64,000 bases of DNA from Rhodoferax lithotrophicus (GTDB lineage Bacteria; Pseudomonadota; Gammaproteobacteria; Burkholderiales; Burkholderiaceae_C), in NCBI RefSeq assembly GCF_019973615.1, contig NZ_AP024238.1, positions 2,653,989-2,717,988 of the forward strand, in the 5' to 3' direction. The notes under the pieces were generated by a model. It searched no databases. It was not told where the DNA came from and saw nothing but the letters and a program-made list of their open reading frames with translations. Within the stretch, counting starts at the first letter, position 1. Each line of letters starts with the position of its first letter. Of this stretch, positions 1-8,626 are shown piece after piece. A program made the translations under genes and the position numbers.

Positions 1-73
1 GTATACCCAACCCGGAGGTATTTTCTGAGCGGTAATCTTCGTCAATAATGACGATTGGAAAGCGAAATTTCAT
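1..73 (-). CDS. Orn/Lys/Arg decarboxylase, N-terminal fragment (partial)
   Basis: The minus strand reads from an ATG at 73 to the window edge and gives 24 codons beginning MKFRFPIVIIDEDYRSEN and continuing TSGLGI. I recognise this as the start of the burkholderial PLP-dependent ornithine/lysine/arginine decarboxylase, whose N-terminus is a response-regulator-like wing domain; the run of hydrophobics followed by an acidic cluster fits that fold. Such enzymes decarboxylate a basic amino acid to a polyamine precursor in the cytoplasm. A GGAG lies just upstream of the start. Only the first 3 percent or so of the gene is visible, so the substrate cannot be judged. It is divergent from the NfeD gene, with about 130 bp between. 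Confidence 0.65.
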   Translation of the reverse strand, partial: MKFRFPIVIIDEDYRSENTSGLGI

Positions 74-205
74 GGCAAGCTCCAGCGACACACGGTAAAT
101 AGATGAAATAGGCGCGAAGTGTAAGGACTAAACATGTCGCTTCTCGTTTATCGGATGGCTTTCGCCTGAAAATGTCGTGGTCGCAACACAGTAGGACATT
201 CTCAT

Positions 206-640
206 ATGGCCGAATCAACACTTTGGTGGCTCGCAGCAGGCGGCCTGATTGCGGTAGAACTCATTTCTGGCACTTTTTACCTGTTGCTGATTTCGCTTGG
301 ACTCGCTGCGGCGGCGTTATCGGCGCATGCGGGTCTTTCCATGCCCTACCAATGGCTATGTGCAGCAGTGATGGGTGGCGGCTCCGTTTTGGTTTGGCGT
401 GCTTACAAGCACACCCAACCTGAATCGGCTCCAGCACAAGCCAATCATGATGTGAATCTGGACATTGGAGAAACTGTCCATGTGGATCACTGGCTTGACG
501 ACCATACCAGCAACGTCAAATACCGTGGCGTTCGCTGGGATGTCATCTTGCAAGAGGGTCAGGCCGCAGAAAGTGGCACTTTTGTGATTGCCGAAATTGT
601 CGGCAATCGGCTCGTACTCAAAAAATCTCACTCTTCTTAA
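206..640 (+). CDS. NfeD-like membrane protein
   Basis: Short 144-residue protein. Two hydrophobic stretches at about residues 8-40 and 48-66 form membrane helices, followed by a soluble beta-rich C-terminal domain (about 85-140) of the NfeD/OB-fold type, with a YRGVRWDV segment typical of NfeD partners. NfeD proteins work with SPFH (stomatin/prohibitin) proteins in membrane microdomains. The next gene, 14 bp downstream, is exactly such an SPFH protein, so the two are very probably one transcription unit. The E. coli equivalent pair is YbbK/QmcA and YbbL-region NfeD. The cellular substrate is unknown; roles in membrane quality control are inferred from the family. Confidence 0.85.
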   Translation: MAESTLWWLAAGGLIAVELISGTFYLLLISLGLAAAALSAHAGLSMPYQWLCAAVMGGGSVLVWRAYKHTQPESAPAQANHDVNLDIGETVHVDHWLDDHTSNVKYRGVRWDVILQEGQAAESGTFVIAEIVGNRLVLKKSHSS

Positions 641-654
641 CTTCTGGAGTTCCC

Positions 655-1563
655 ATGGTTATTGCCGTCGTCTTATTTGTGATTGCCGTGATTTTTATCA
701 CCCAGTCGGTCAAGGTCGTCCCACAACAACACGCCTGGGTGGTTGAACGCCTTGGCAAATACAACGGTACCCTCACACCGGGATTGAACTTTTTGATGCC
801 TTTTATCGACAAGGTGGCCTATAAACATTTACTCAAGGAAGTACCGCTGGATATTGCCAGTCAGGTTTGTATCACACGCGACAACACCCAGCTGCAGGTG
901 GATGGCATCCTGTACTTTCAGGTGACCGATGCTATGCGAGCAAGTTATGGCTCCAGTAACTACATCATGGCGATCTCGCAATTGGCACAAACTTCATTAC
1001 GCTCGGTGATTGGCAAACTGGAACTGGACAAAACCTTTGAAGAGCGTGACATCATCAATGCCCAGGTGGTACAAGCCATTGACGAAGCGGCACTGAACTG
1101 GGGCGTGAAAGTCTTGCGTTATGAAATCAAGGATCTGACCCCCCCGAAAGAAATATTGCACGCCATGCAGCAGCAAATCACGGCTGAGCGTGAAAAACGG
1201 GCATTGATTGCCGCTTCTGAAGGTCGCCGCCAGGAGCAAATCAACATTGCCACGGGTGAGCGCGAAGCTTTTATTGCCCGCTCAGAAGGTGAAAAACAAG
1301 CCGTGATCAACAAAGCCCAAGGTGATGCACAGTCAATTTTGGCAGTGGCCGAAGCGACAGGACAAGCCATTGAGCGAATTGCTGCGGCGATTCGTCAGCC
1401 TGGCGGGGCAGAAGCCGTTCAACTCAAGGTAGCTGAAAAAGCCGTCGAAGCCTATTCCAAAGTAGCCGCTGATGCGACCACAACACTGGTGATTCCGAGC
1501 AACATGACGGAAGTGTCCACACTGATCAGCTCTGCTATGAAAATGATCCAGTCACAAAAATAA
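655..1563 (+). CDS. SPFH/stomatin-prohibitin family protein (QmcA-like)
   Basis: 302 residues. An N-terminal membrane anchor (about 1-20, rich in V, I, F and A) precedes the SPFH/Band-7 domain (about 25-190) with the typical VPQQHAWVVERLGKY start and a PFIDKVAYK segment. The C-terminal third is a long Ala/Glu-rich helix (AEREKRALIAASEGRRQEQI and following repeats) that drives oligomerisation, as in stomatin and QmcA. A clear CTGGAG ribosome binding site precedes the ATG. Family members assemble into large membrane rings that control protease FtsH or local lipid order; a specific partner here is not visible. Length matches slipin/QmcA proteins. Confidence 0.9.
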   Translation: MVIAVVLFVIAVIFITQSVKVVPQQHAWVVERLGKYNGTLTPGLNFLMPFIDKVAYKHLLKEVPLDIASQVCITRDNTQLQVDGILYFQVTDAMRASYGSSNYIMAISQLAQTSLRSVIGKLELDKTFEERDIINAQVVQAIDEAALNWGVKVLRYEIKDLTPPKEILHAMQQQITAEREKRALIAASEGRRQEQINIATGEREAFIARSEGEKQAVINKAQGDAQSILAVAEATGQAIERIAAAIRQPGGAEAVQLKVAEKAVEAYSKVAADATTTLVIPSNMTEVSTLISSAMKMIQSQK

Positions 1564-1618
1564 TACGCATGCATCCGTGACTTCAGAGCAATAAGTCAAA
1601 AGATACACGCTGACCGTA

Positions 1619-2281
1619 TCACCAAGTGCCTTTAGGCTGTCGACCACGTATAAATGCCGAAATCATCTCGACGGCATCCTGATGACCACCACGATAGGCA
1701 AAATCCATGGCGGTCAAACCCTGATGATTTTTAAGTGTCGGATCTGCCCCCGCCTCTAGTAGTAATTTCACCGCGGCCGCATCACTGTACTGTGCGGCCA
1801 TCATGAGAGGCGTGGTGCCATTGGGTGACGCCGCATCAATGTAAGCGTTTTCCTCCAAAAGCAAATTCATGATGTCTTTATGGCCATTGGTAGCCGCATA
1901 GTGCAAGGGAGCCCAACCGGGTTTATTGACATCCGCACCTTTTTTGATCAGCAACTGGCAAAGACTCATTTCACCTTTGAGCGCTGCCAGCATCAAAGGG
2001 CTTTCATCGGCCGCATTCCGAACCTCAGCTTTGCTACCCGGCGCATTCGCCAAAACAATGGCCACGTCAAAAGACGAGGCTTTGATGGCCAACAACAAAC
2101 CGGGGTTGCCATCGGCATCGACGGTATTGGGGTCAAAGCCGCGCAACAAAAGTGTGACTATCTTGGACTCATTGTTTTGGATAATGGCGGTAAAAAAATC
2201 ATCATAAGAGCCTGCAAAAACTGATGAAAATCCTACAAAAACAAAAAGATAAAAGAATTTTCTAAGGTGATGAATAAGCAT
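1619..2281 (-). CDS. Secreted ankyrin-repeat protein
   Basis: 220 residues. The first 23 form a Sec signal peptide (hydrophobic FFYLFVFVGFSSVFAG), so the protein should be periplasmic. The rest is ankyrin repeats: recognisable units include DESPLMLAALKGE, WAPLHYAATNGHKDIMNLLLEENA, GTTPLMMAAQYSDAAAVKLLLEAGAD and LTAMDFAYRGGHQD. Ankyrin repeats mediate protein-protein contacts and carry no catalytic residues. The gene is last in the leftward mltG-tmk-holB-pilZ-tatD run, 14 bp after the TatD stop with a GGTGGA site, so it is probably cotranscribed. Small periplasmic ankyrin proteins are common at this place in Burkholderiales; the partner is unknown. Confidence 0.85.
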   Translation of the reverse strand: MLIHHLRKFFYLFVFVGFSSVFAGSYDDFFTAIIQNNESKIVTLLLRGFDPNTVDADGNPGLLLAIKASSFDVAIVLANAPGSKAEVRNAADESPLMLAALKGEMSLCQLLIKKGADVNKPGWAPLHYAATNGHKDIMNLLLEENAYIDAASPNGTTPLMMAAQYSDAAAVKLLLEAGADPTLKNHQGLTAMDFAYRGGHQDAVEMISAFIRGRQPKGTW

Positions 2282-2295
2282 ATAAATCCACCGTA

Positions 2296-3090
2296 TCAGG
2301 CCGTCACACCAGCGAACAAGACATCAAAGTTATGGCTAGTGAGTGCGCCAATCTCCTCTGCCGCCACCTGTTTGATTTGACCTAATTGAGCTGCCACATA
2401 GGGCACATACGACGGGTTGTTGGTTTTGCCGCGGTAAGGCATAGGGGCCAGATAAGGACTATCGGTTTCAATCAGCAAGCGATCAAGGGGTACCAAAGCA
2501 GCGACTTCGCGCAGGTTTTGTGCACTTTTGAAAGTCAAAATGCCCGAAAACGAAATGTAAAAGCCCAGATCAAGCGCCTGGCGGGCCACTTGTGCATCTT
2601 CGGTAAAACAATGAAATACGCCACCGGCACTACCCACTGAGCCATCTTCGCCCTCCTCCCGCAAAATCTGCAGGGTATCGGCAGCAGCTTGTCGGGTATG
2701 GATCACCAGCGGTTTGTGCAGTTGCCGCGCAGCGCGGATATGAGTACGAAAGCGCTCGCGTTGCCAGTGCATGTCGGCAAGGCTGCGACCGTTCAAACGG
2801 TAATAGTCCAGGCCGGTTTCGCCAATACCCACCACACGGGGCAATGCGCCCAGAGTCAGCAAATCGTCCAGACTGGGTTCCTGGACACCCTCGTTGTCTG
2901 GGTGGACACCGGCCGTTGCCCAGAAATTGTCATAAGCAAGAGCCAATTGGTGGACTGCCGGAAATTCCTCCAGGGTGGTGCTGATGCACAAGGCGCGGCC
3001 CACCTGGGCTTGCGCCATGGCTTGACGAATGGCGGGTAATTGCGTGAGCAACTCGGGAAAATTCAAATGACAATGCGAATCGGTGAACAT
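2296..3090 (-). CDS. tatD: TatD family metal-dependent hydrolase
   Basis: 264 residues from ATG at 3090 (an in-frame TTG one codon upstream is also possible). TIM-barrel amidohydrolase motifs are complete: FTDSHCHLNF at the N-terminus (metal ligands HxH), GIGETGLDYY around residue 90 (Glu ligand), HTRQA around 130, GVFHCF around 155 and ETDSPYLAP around 205 (Asp ligand). TatD proteins are divalent-metal 3'-5' exonucleases/deoxyribonucleases acting in the cytoplasm. Position after tmk-holB-pilZ is the standard proteobacterial arrangement. Whether this paralogue is TatD or YcfH cannot be settled by sequence alone; the holB-linked position favours YcfH. Confidence 0.92.
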   Translation of the reverse strand: MFTDSHCHLNFPELLTQLPAIRQAMAQAQVGRALCISTTLEEFPAVHQLALAYDNFWATAGVHPDNEGVQEPSLDDLLTLGALPRVVGIGETGLDYYRLNGRSLADMHWQRERFRTHIRAARQLHKPLVIHTRQAAADTLQILREEGEDGSVGSAGGVFHCFTEDAQVARQALDLGFYISFSGILTFKSAQNLREVAALVPLDRLLIETDSPYLAPMPYRGKTNNPSYVPYVAAQLGQIKQVAAEEIGALTSHNFDVLFAGVTA

Positions 3091-3132
3091 CAATGCGGAT
3101 ATCCTGGTAAGCCAACCTGGGCGCTGACAGGT

Positions 3133-3519
3133 TCAAATAGTCTGGGTGGCGCGCTCTGAGCCCAGCTGGGCACCCAGAATTTCTTCAATGCGCAATTTGA
3201 GTGCAACTGATTTCTCGTCGGAGGGAAACACAATGCCAACACCTTGGGTACGGTTACCCGCTGCCTTGGCTGGTGTGACCCAGGCCACTTTTCCGGCCAC
3301 CGGGTAGCGCTGCGGGTCATCGGGCAAACTGATCAAGACATACACCGCATCACCCAACTGGTAGTCGCGGTTGGTGGGAATGAACAAACCACCCGTGGCG
3401 AAAATAGGCATGTAGGCGGCATACAAAGCAGATTTTTCTTTGATGGCGAGCTGAATGACACTTGGCCGTGGCGCAGCATGAGGATGCACCGCGTGTACGT
3501 GATGAGGGGCTTTGTTCAT
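3133..3519 (-). CDS. pilZ: Type IV pilus assembly protein PilZ
   Basis: 128 residues. The core carries the signature of true PilZ rather than a generic c-di-GMP sensor: KEKSALYAAYMPIFATGGLF then IPTNRDYQLGD, VYVLISL and VAGKVAWVTP followed by the GNRTQGVGIVF strand. Canonical RxxxR and D/NxSxxG c-di-GMP motifs are absent, as in Pseudomonas PilZ, which acts through FimX and PilB in type IV pilus assembly. The first 20 residues are His/Pro rich and likely disordered. Its ATG overlaps the holB stop (ATGA), so translation is coupled to DNA polymerase subunit synthesis, as in Pseudomonas holB-pilZ. Confidence 0.9.
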   Translation of the reverse strand: MNKAPHHVHAVHPHAAPRPSVIQLAIKEKSALYAAYMPIFATGGLFIPTNRDYQLGDAVYVLISLPDDPQRYPVAGKVAWVTPAKAAGNRTQGVGIVFPSDEKSVALKLRIEEILGAQLGSERATQTI

Positions 3520-4520
3520 GATTTTGAGTTTAGAGCCAATTGCGCCTGGCTGACCAAGGCTTCTTGCATCAAACCGGCATTAAAAGGATGTTCCACCGTG
3601 CGCATGGCCTGTGACAAGGCTTTGCTCCAGGTGGTCAAACTGTGCCAACTGCCAGCTGACGGCAAATCAGCCGCTTCAAAAAACCGCGGGCTGGCACCAC
3701 TGCGCAGGGCCAGCAAGTCATGGCACAGCTTGTGCAGGGCATCCAGTGTTTGTGCGGGTGTCCAGTCTTTGAACACCGCCACATCACCTTGTTGGACAGC
3801 GCGCGGCAGGCGTGGCCACAGATCGGAAATCGGCGCGAATTGCAAGGCATCTTGCGGCCGCCCGCCGGCGGCGCGCAGCATGACACGGGCTTTTTTTTCT
3901 GCAACACCTTGCGCCTGCAACCAGTTCATGGCGCTCAACTGATCGGGCCACAGCATGGTGTGACCCAGGCAACGGCTGCGGATCGTCGGCAGCAACTGGT
4001 GCGCTGCATCAGAGGCCAGCACAAATTTCACATCACCCGCCGGTTCCTCCAGCGTTTTGAGCAACGCATTGGCGGTGTAGACGTTCATGCGCTCGGCGGG
4101 GAATACCAGCACCGCCTTGCCCCGGCCACGGGCACTGGTGCGCTGCGCGAACTCCACCGCATCACGCATGGCTTCGACGCGAATCTCCTTGCTGGGCTTG
4201 CGCTTTTTGCTCTCAATTTCATCCTGGGCTTTTTCGTTGAGTGGCCAGGCCAAGTCCAGCATGGTCGTCTCAGGCATCAGCACACACAAATCAGCATGGG
4301 CACGCACCTCAATGGCGTGGCAACTGCCACAACTGCCGCAGGCCCCTTGGGCGCTGGGGCGCTCACATAACCAGGCGCTCACCAAGGCAAAAGCCAGCTC
4401 ATACTGACCCAGACCGGATGGCCCGGCCAGTAGCCAGGCATGGCCGCGCTGGGCCAGCAGGGTTTGGGTTTGGGCCGCAATCCAGGGCGCGATACTGGCA
4501 GGTGGTGTGATGCCGCTCAT
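3516..4520 (-). CDS. holB: DNA polymerase III subunit delta'
   Basis: 334 residues, the usual length. AAA+ fold with a [14 protein letters not shown] segment at about 34 in place of a full Walker A; delta' is the non-hydrolysing stator of the clamp loader, so a degenerate P-loop is expected. A four-cysteine zinc module follows ([11 protein letters not shown] near 62-72 plus a Cys at the start of the cluster). A sensor-like segment ([20 protein letters not shown]) and an arginine-finger region (TIRSRC) are intact. It works with delta and DnaX to load the sliding clamp. ATG overlaps the tmk stop (ATGA), and its own stop overlaps pilZ. Confidence 0.94.
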   Translation of the reverse strand: MSGITPPASIAPWIAAQTQTLLAQRGHAWLLAGPSGLGQYELAFALVSAWLCERPSAQGACGSCGSCHAIEVRAHADLCVLMPETTMLDLAWPLNEKAQDEIESKKRKPSKEIRVEAMRDAVEFAQRTSARGRGKAVLVFPAERMNVYTANALLKTLEEPAGDVKFVLASDAAHQLLPTIRSRCLGHTMLWPDQLSAMNWLQAQGVAEKKARVMLRAAGGRPQDALQFAPISDLWPRLPRAVQQGDVAVFKDWTPAQTLDALHKLCHDLLALRSGASPRFFEAADLPSAGSWHSLTTWSKALSQAMRTVEHPFNAGLMQEALVSQAQLALNSKS

Positions 4521-5179
4521 GCGGGTAAGACCTGGCCAAGCCAGCCTTGTTTTTGAAAGACCGTCAACACATCTGCCCAGACTGCTTCACGGCTTTGGTC
4601 GGCTTCTATGCGGGCAAAACGCTGGGCATGGGCTTCACAGCGGGCCAGGTAGCCCGCCCGTACACGGGCGAAAAAATCCGCCGGTTGTGCCTCAAACTTG
4701 TCCGGCACGCGCACACCGGCCAGCCGTTGTGCTGCAATTTCCGGGGCCAGGTCAAACCAGATAGTCAAATCGGGTTGTCGAACAAAATTAGCCTCTGGTG
4801 CTTGTGTGGTCTGCACAAGCTGCTCTAAATAGGAGAGCGTATTGAGGTCGAACCCACGCCCGCCACCCTGGTAAGCAAAAGTGGCATCGGTAAAGCGGTC
4901 GCACAGCACCACCTCAGCACGGGCCAAGGCAGGTTCAATCACTTGCTGCAGATGGTCACGCCGGGCCGCAAACACCAGCAGTGCCTCGGTCATGGCATCC
5001 ATTGGGTCGTTCAGCACCAGGGTGCGCAGTTTTTCAGCCAAGGGGGTGCCGCCGGGTTCGCGGGTCAGCGTCACGGCCCTGCCCTGCGCCCGAAAGGCTT
5101 GTGCCAACGCATCGATATGGGTGGATTTACCGGCACCGTCAATGCCTTCAAAACTGATGAAAAGTCCGCGTAGGGTCAT
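4517..5179 (-). CDS. tmk: Thymidylate kinase
   Basis: 220 residues, starting at ATG 5179. A longer in-frame extension exists but would run into mltG. P-loop [12 protein letters not shown] at 9-20, DR(F/Y) motif [14 protein letters not shown] near 94-108, TREPGG loop, and a LID region after [13 protein letters not shown]. It phosphorylates dTMP to dTDP for DNA synthesis. Residues about 117-132 ([17 protein letters not shown]) are encoded by a copy of the ~50-bp interspersed repeat and lie between a helix and the PDLTIWFDL strand, so they probably form an added surface loop. The stop overlaps holB by ATGA, and mltG ends 13 bp upstream. Confidence 0.95.
   Translation of the reverse strand: MTLRGLFISFEGIDGAGKSTHIDALAQAFRAQGRAVTLTREPGGTPLAEKLRTLVLNDPMDAMTEALLVFAARRDHLQQVIEPALARAEVVLCDRFTDATFAYQGGGRGFDLNTLSYLEQLVQTTQAPEANFVRQPDLTIWFDLAPEIAAQRLAGVRVPDKFEAQPADFFARVRAGYLARCEAHAQRFARIEADQSREAVWADVLTVFQKQGWLGQVLPA
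4784..4830 (-). repeat. ~50-bp interspersed repeat, copy inside tmk
   Basis: Plus strand reads AAATTAGCCTCTGGTGCTTG, then a spacer, then TGCACAAGCTGCTCTAAAT. This is the reverse orientation of the window-wide repeat (core GATAGCTGCTTACGC with right flank GCGCTAGAGGCTAATTT). It is in frame and contributes about 15 codons to thymidylate kinase. Confidence 0.6.
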
Positions 5180-5192
5180 AACTGGATGGGCC

Positions 5193-6176
5193 TTATTGGC
5201 CACGCTGGTATTTGTTGACGGCCCGATTGTGCGCGTCGAGGTTATCGCTGAACTGGCTGCTGCCATCCCCGCGCGCCACAAAATACAAGGCACGGCTGGC
5301 GGCAGGTTGTGCCGCTGCCAGCAACGCCTCTTTGCCCGGCATGGCAATCGGCGTGGGCGGCAAACCAGCACGGGTGTAGGTATTCCAGGGTGTGTCGGCC
5401 AGCAAATCGCGGCGGCGCAGATTGCCATCAAACCTGTCGCCCAAGCCATAAATCACGGTAGGGTCGGTTTGCAACAACATGCCCAAGCGCAGCCGGTTGG
5501 TAAACACCGAGGCAATCATGGGCCGGTCGCTGGCCCGGCCGGTTTCTTTTTCAACGATGCTGGCCAGCGTCAGCAAGTCGTCGGGTGTTTTCAGCGGTGA
5601 GTTGGGAGCACGCTGTTCCCAGGCGGCCTGCAAGTGGTGATCCATGGCGCGCATGGCGCGCTGCAAGATTTTGAGGTCGCTGCTGCCTTTGGCATAGGTG
5701 TAGGTGTCTGGGTAGAAACGGCCCTCAGGGGGGTGCTGCGGCTGACCCAGCTTTTGCATGATCAAATTAGCATCAAGCGCTTGTGTATCCTGCGCAAGAT
5801 GCTCTGATTTTGCAAGTGCTGCACGGACTTGTTTGAAAGTCCAGCCTTCGACCAGAGTCACTGAACGTAAGGCTTCTTCACCCCGCGTCAGCTTGGCCAG
5901 CAAGCTGCGCGGGGTGGTACCGGGCTCCAGTTCGTAATTGCCAGCTTTGATCTGCCGGGCCTGGCCAGACAAGCGGAACCACCAGTACAGCAAGACGGGC
6001 GAGGTTTGCACACCACTGTTGACCGCTTCCTGAGCCACCCCACGCGGGCTGGTTCCGGGCTCAATCGACAAGTCCAGACTGGGAGCCGTCAGGTCCAGAT
6101 CCTGATTCACCCACACAAAAGCCCAGCCAGCCAGGACGACCACCAACACCACAATCAACCGGATCAATCGACGCAC
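5193..6176 (-). CDS. mltG: Endolytic murein transglycosylase MltG (YceG family)
   Basis: About 327 residues from GTG 6176, preceded by GGAAGG. An in-frame extension to 6233 would overlap the start of divergent ygfZ, so I prefer the GTG. One N-terminal transmembrane helix ([20 protein letters not shown]) places the enzyme in the inner membrane facing the periplasm. LysM-like segment (about 30-100), then the YceG domain with the catalytic Glu in [16 protein letters not shown], and [32 protein letters not shown]. MltG cuts nascent glycan strands and sets their length. Residues about 122-138 are encoded by an interspersed repeat. First gene of the mltG-tmk-holB-pilZ-tatD run. Confidence 0.93.
   Translation of the reverse strand: MRRLIRLIVVLVVVLAGWAFVWVNQDLDLTAPSLDLSIEPGTSPRGVAQEAVNSGVQTSPVLLYWWFRLSGQARQIKAGNYELEPGTTPRSLLAKLTRGEEALRSVTLVEGWTFKQVRAALAKSEHLAQDTQALDANLIMQKLGQPQHPPEGRFYPDTYTYAKGSSDLKILQRAMRAMDHHLQAAWEQRAPNSPLKTPDDLLTLASIVEKETGRASDRPMIASVFTNRLRLGMLLQTDPTVIYGLGDRFDGNLRRRDLLADTPWNTYTRAGLPPTPIAMPGKEALLAAAQPAASRALYFVARGDGSSQFSDNLDAHNRAVNKYQRGQ
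5763..5812 (-). repeat. ~50-bp interspersed repeat, copy inside mltG
   Basis: CAAATTAGCATCAAGCGCTT followed by a spacer, then TGCGCAAGATGCTCTGATTTT. Same family and orientation as the tmk copy. In frame; encodes [17 protein letters not shown] of MltG, between the LysM-like part and the catalytic domain. Confidence 0.6.
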
Positions 6177-6222
6177 AAGCCTACTGCCTTCCAAGATATG
6201 AACCGCGCATGATAATTCAGCC

Positions 6223-7152
6223 ATGCAAAACATTCTTCAAGGCGTGGCCCGGCTGAATCATTCAGGGCTGATCCGTGCACAAGGCGACGATGCCGCCAAA
6301 TTTCTGCACGGGCAATTGACCAACGACTTTGCTCTTTTGGGATTGTCAGAGGCCCGCCTGGCGGGCTTTTGTAATGCCAAAGGCCGTTTGCAGGCCAGTT
6401 TTATTGGCTTCAAACGCAGTCCAACCGACATCTTGCTGCTGTGCAGCCCAGACCTTCTGGCTGCCACGCTCAAGCGCCTGAGCATGTTTGTGATGCGGGC
6501 CAAGGTCAAGCTCAGTGATGCCAGCGCTGATTTTGTCGTTTACGGATTGGCCGGATCTGCGCTGACAAATGCTACGAATAAAATAGCTTCTTACGCAGCT
6601 AATACATGGTCAAAAGCCGATTTTGATGATCAAAATCTGGTCAACCTCTACCCGGCAGACGGTGTATCGCGGGCCTTGCTGATTACACCGGCTCAAGCCC
6701 CTGCACCAGAAGGCGCAGCTTTGAGCCCCGAACTTTGGGCCTGGGGCGAGGTGCGCAGCGGCATTGCCACCGTGAGCCAGCCGATTTTTGAAGCACTGGT
6801 GCCGCAAATGCTCAATTACGAGTCGGTCGGCGGCGTGAATTTCAAAAAAGGCTGTTACCCCGGCCAGGAGGTGGTGGCACGCAGCCAGTTTCGTGGCACG
6901 CTGAAACGCCGGGCCTATCTGGCGCATGCGGATGCTCCTTTACAAGCGGGTCAGGAGCTGTTTGCCGCAGAAGATGCCAGCCAGCCCTGTGGCCTGGTGG
7001 TGCAAGCCGCTGCCGCTCCCACCGGTGGTTTTGATGCCATTGTGTCGATGCAGATCAGCGCATACGAGGCCGGTGGCGTGCGGGCTTTGGCCGCCGATGG
7101 CCCCCTGCTGAGCTTGACCGCTGCGCCCTACCCTTTGCTGGCCGATATTTGA
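6223..7152 (+). CDS. ygfZ: tRNA-modifying/folate-binding protein YgfZ (GcvT-like)
   Basis: 309 residues. GcvT-fold protein with the diagnostic C-terminal KGCYPGQEVVARSQFRG motif (residues about 210-226), whose Cys is essential in E. coli YgfZ; also a start LNHSGLIRAQGDDAAKFLHGQ. YgfZ binds folate and supports Fe-S enzymes and MiaB-type tRNA modification in the cytoplasm. It is divergent from mltG, with 46 bp between starts. Residues 119-136 (NKIASYAANTWSKADFDD) derive from an interspersed repeat and sit in a variable part between the two YgfZ domains. The identity is secure; the exact substrate is unresolved even in model organisms. Confidence 0.93.
   Translation: MQNILQGVARLNHSGLIRAQGDDAAKFLHGQLTNDFALLGLSEARLAGFCNAKGRLQASFIGFKRSPTDILLLCSPDLLAATLKRLSMFVMRAKVKLSDASADFVVYGLAGSALTNATNKIASYAANTWSKADFDDQNLVNLYPADGVSRALLITPAQAPAPEGAALSPELWAWGEVRSGIATVSQPIFEALVPQMLNYESVGGVNFKKGCYPGQEVVARSQFRGTLKRRAYLAHADAPLQAGQELFAAEDASQPCGLVVQAAAAPTGGFDAIVSMQISAYEAGGVRALAADGPLLSLTAAPYPLLADI
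6579..6630 (+). repeat. ~50-bp interspersed repeat, copy inside ygfZ
   Basis: Begins AAAATAGCTTCTTACGCAGC and ends in CAAAAGCCGATTTT; a diverged forward copy of the window repeat. In frame, contributing about 17 codons to ygfZ. Confidence 0.5.
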
Positions 7153-7168
7153 TCCATGGCTAGCCGTG

Positions 7169-8587
7169 TCAACGTGCTGACGAAGACTTGAGCATTTCGG
7201 TGTGCACGATGCCAGCCTCGACAAACGGTTCACCTTGCGGCACAAAGCCCAGCGCAGCGTAGAAACTTTTCGCACTGGCCTGGGCGTGCAGCCTGACCTC
7301 ATGATCACCACGCTGGGCGGCGGCATCGACCAGGGCTTTGAGTGCTAACTGTCCCAGGCCTTTGCCACGATGTTCCCGGATCACCGCCAGGCGGCCAATC
7401 TGCCCCACACCGGGTGCCACTTGCAGCAAGCGGCCGGTGGCCATCGGTTTGCCCTGCGGGTTGAGCACCAGCACGTGAACCGCACGGGCATCAGCCTGGT
7501 CTTGCTCAAGCGCCAGGGGTATTTGCTGCTCTTGCACAAACACCGCCAGGCGCACGGCACGTGCAGCTTCACCCAAACGGGCCCAATCACCCACGCTCAC
7601 CGTCAAGGACTCCGTCGTTGCCTGGCCAACCGGGTGTGTTTCAAACGCCTGACGTAATGCACGCGCGGCATCGGCATGGGCACGGCCAGCCTCAGGAATG
7701 GCGCGGCCCATTTTGATGAATTCATGCGTCACCCCACGGTAGATTTCCAAATCGACCGCCACACCTGCCGCACGTAACTTGTCGGCATAGGCCAGGCCTT
7801 CGTCCACCAGCGGATCACATTCGGCCAAGCCAAACCAGGCCGGGGCCACGCCGTCTGCGTCATGCGCCAGCAAGGGGGCAAAACGCCAGTCTTCGCGGTC
7901 TTGCCGGTTGGGAATGTAGAAATCAAAAAAGTAATCAATGTGCGCGGCTTCCAGTACAAAACCATGGGCAAAGGTTTTGTGCGAGGGTGTGTCGGCATGG
8001 GCGGTGGTGCCGGGGTAGAACAGCAATTGCAGCTTCAAATCCACTCCCAGGTCACGCGCCTGCAGGGCACAAGCTGCGGCCAAAGTGCCGCCGGCACTGT
8101 CTCCCCCCACCGCGATGCGGGAGTTCTCCAGCCCTTTTTCATGTCCCAGGGTGGCGACCCAATGCACCGCATCCCAGGCATCTTCAAAAGCCGTCGGAAA
8201 ACGGTGCTCCGGGGCCAGCCGGTAGCCGACCGACAACACGGCGCAGTGCGCCAGATGGCTCAAGTGGCGGCACAACACATCATGTGTGGCGATGCTGCCA
8301 ATGGTAAAACCACCGCCATGCAGGTAGACCAGTACCGGCAGGGGTTCGCTTGACGGCGCATACAGCCGCACCGGCAGGTCAAAGCCGTCGCGGGTGGGCA
8401 CGGTGAAGCTTTCCACACGTTCCAGCTTGGTGGGCGGCAAGTCCAGCACGCCGGCGTTGACCTCATAGGCGGCGCGGGCCTGGCTGGGTGTCAGGGCATG
8501 TAATGGCATTTGCCCTGCCCGCGCCATGCGCTCCAGAATGCCATGCATGGCGGGGGTCAATAAAGTTCGCGGGTTTCGATGGGGCAT
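7169..8587 (-). CDS. Alpha/beta hydrolase (HSL family) fused to a GNAT acetyltransferase
   Basis: About 472 residues from ATG 8587. The N-terminal two thirds is a hormone-sensitive-lipase type esterase: oxyanion motif VYLHGGGFT near 88-96, nucleophile elbow GGDSAGG near 161-167, acid Asp in LAECDPLVDEG and catalytic His in GVTHEFI. After a linker at about residue 325 comes a complete GNAT domain with acetyl-CoA binding motif IGRLAVIREHRGKGLG near 402-417 and a terminal FYALGFVPQGEPFVEAGI segment. The esterase would cleave small acyl esters; the GNAT part resembles ElaA/YjdJ-like N-acetyltransferases. Such a hydrolase-acetyltransferase fusion is uncommon. No stop or frameshift lies between the domains. 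Confidence 0.88.
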   Translation of the reverse strand: MPHRNPRTLLTPAMHGILERMARAGQMPLHALTPSQARAAYEVNAGVLDLPPTKLERVESFTVPTRDGFDLPVRLYAPSSEPLPVLVYLHGGGFTIGSIATHDVLCRHLSHLAHCAVLSVGYRLAPEHRFPTAFEDAWDAVHWVATLGHEKGLENSRIAVGGDSAGGTLAAACALQARDLGVDLKLQLLFYPGTTAHADTPSHKTFAHGFVLEAAHIDYFFDFYIPNRQDREDWRFAPLLAHDADGVAPAWFGLAECDPLVDEGLAYADKLRAAGVAVDLEIYRGVTHEFIKMGRAIPEAGRAHADAARALRQAFETHPVGQATTESLTVSVGDWARLGEAARAVRLAVFVQEQQIPLALEQDQADARAVHVLVLNPQGKPMATGRLLQVAPGVGQIGRLAVIREHRGKGLGQLALKALVDAAAQRGDHEVRLHAQASAKSFYAALGFVPQGEPFVEAGIVHTEMLKSSSAR

Positions 8588-8626
8588 GGAGAGCAATGTC
8601 TTGTTAAAGTGCAGCGGCCAATAATA

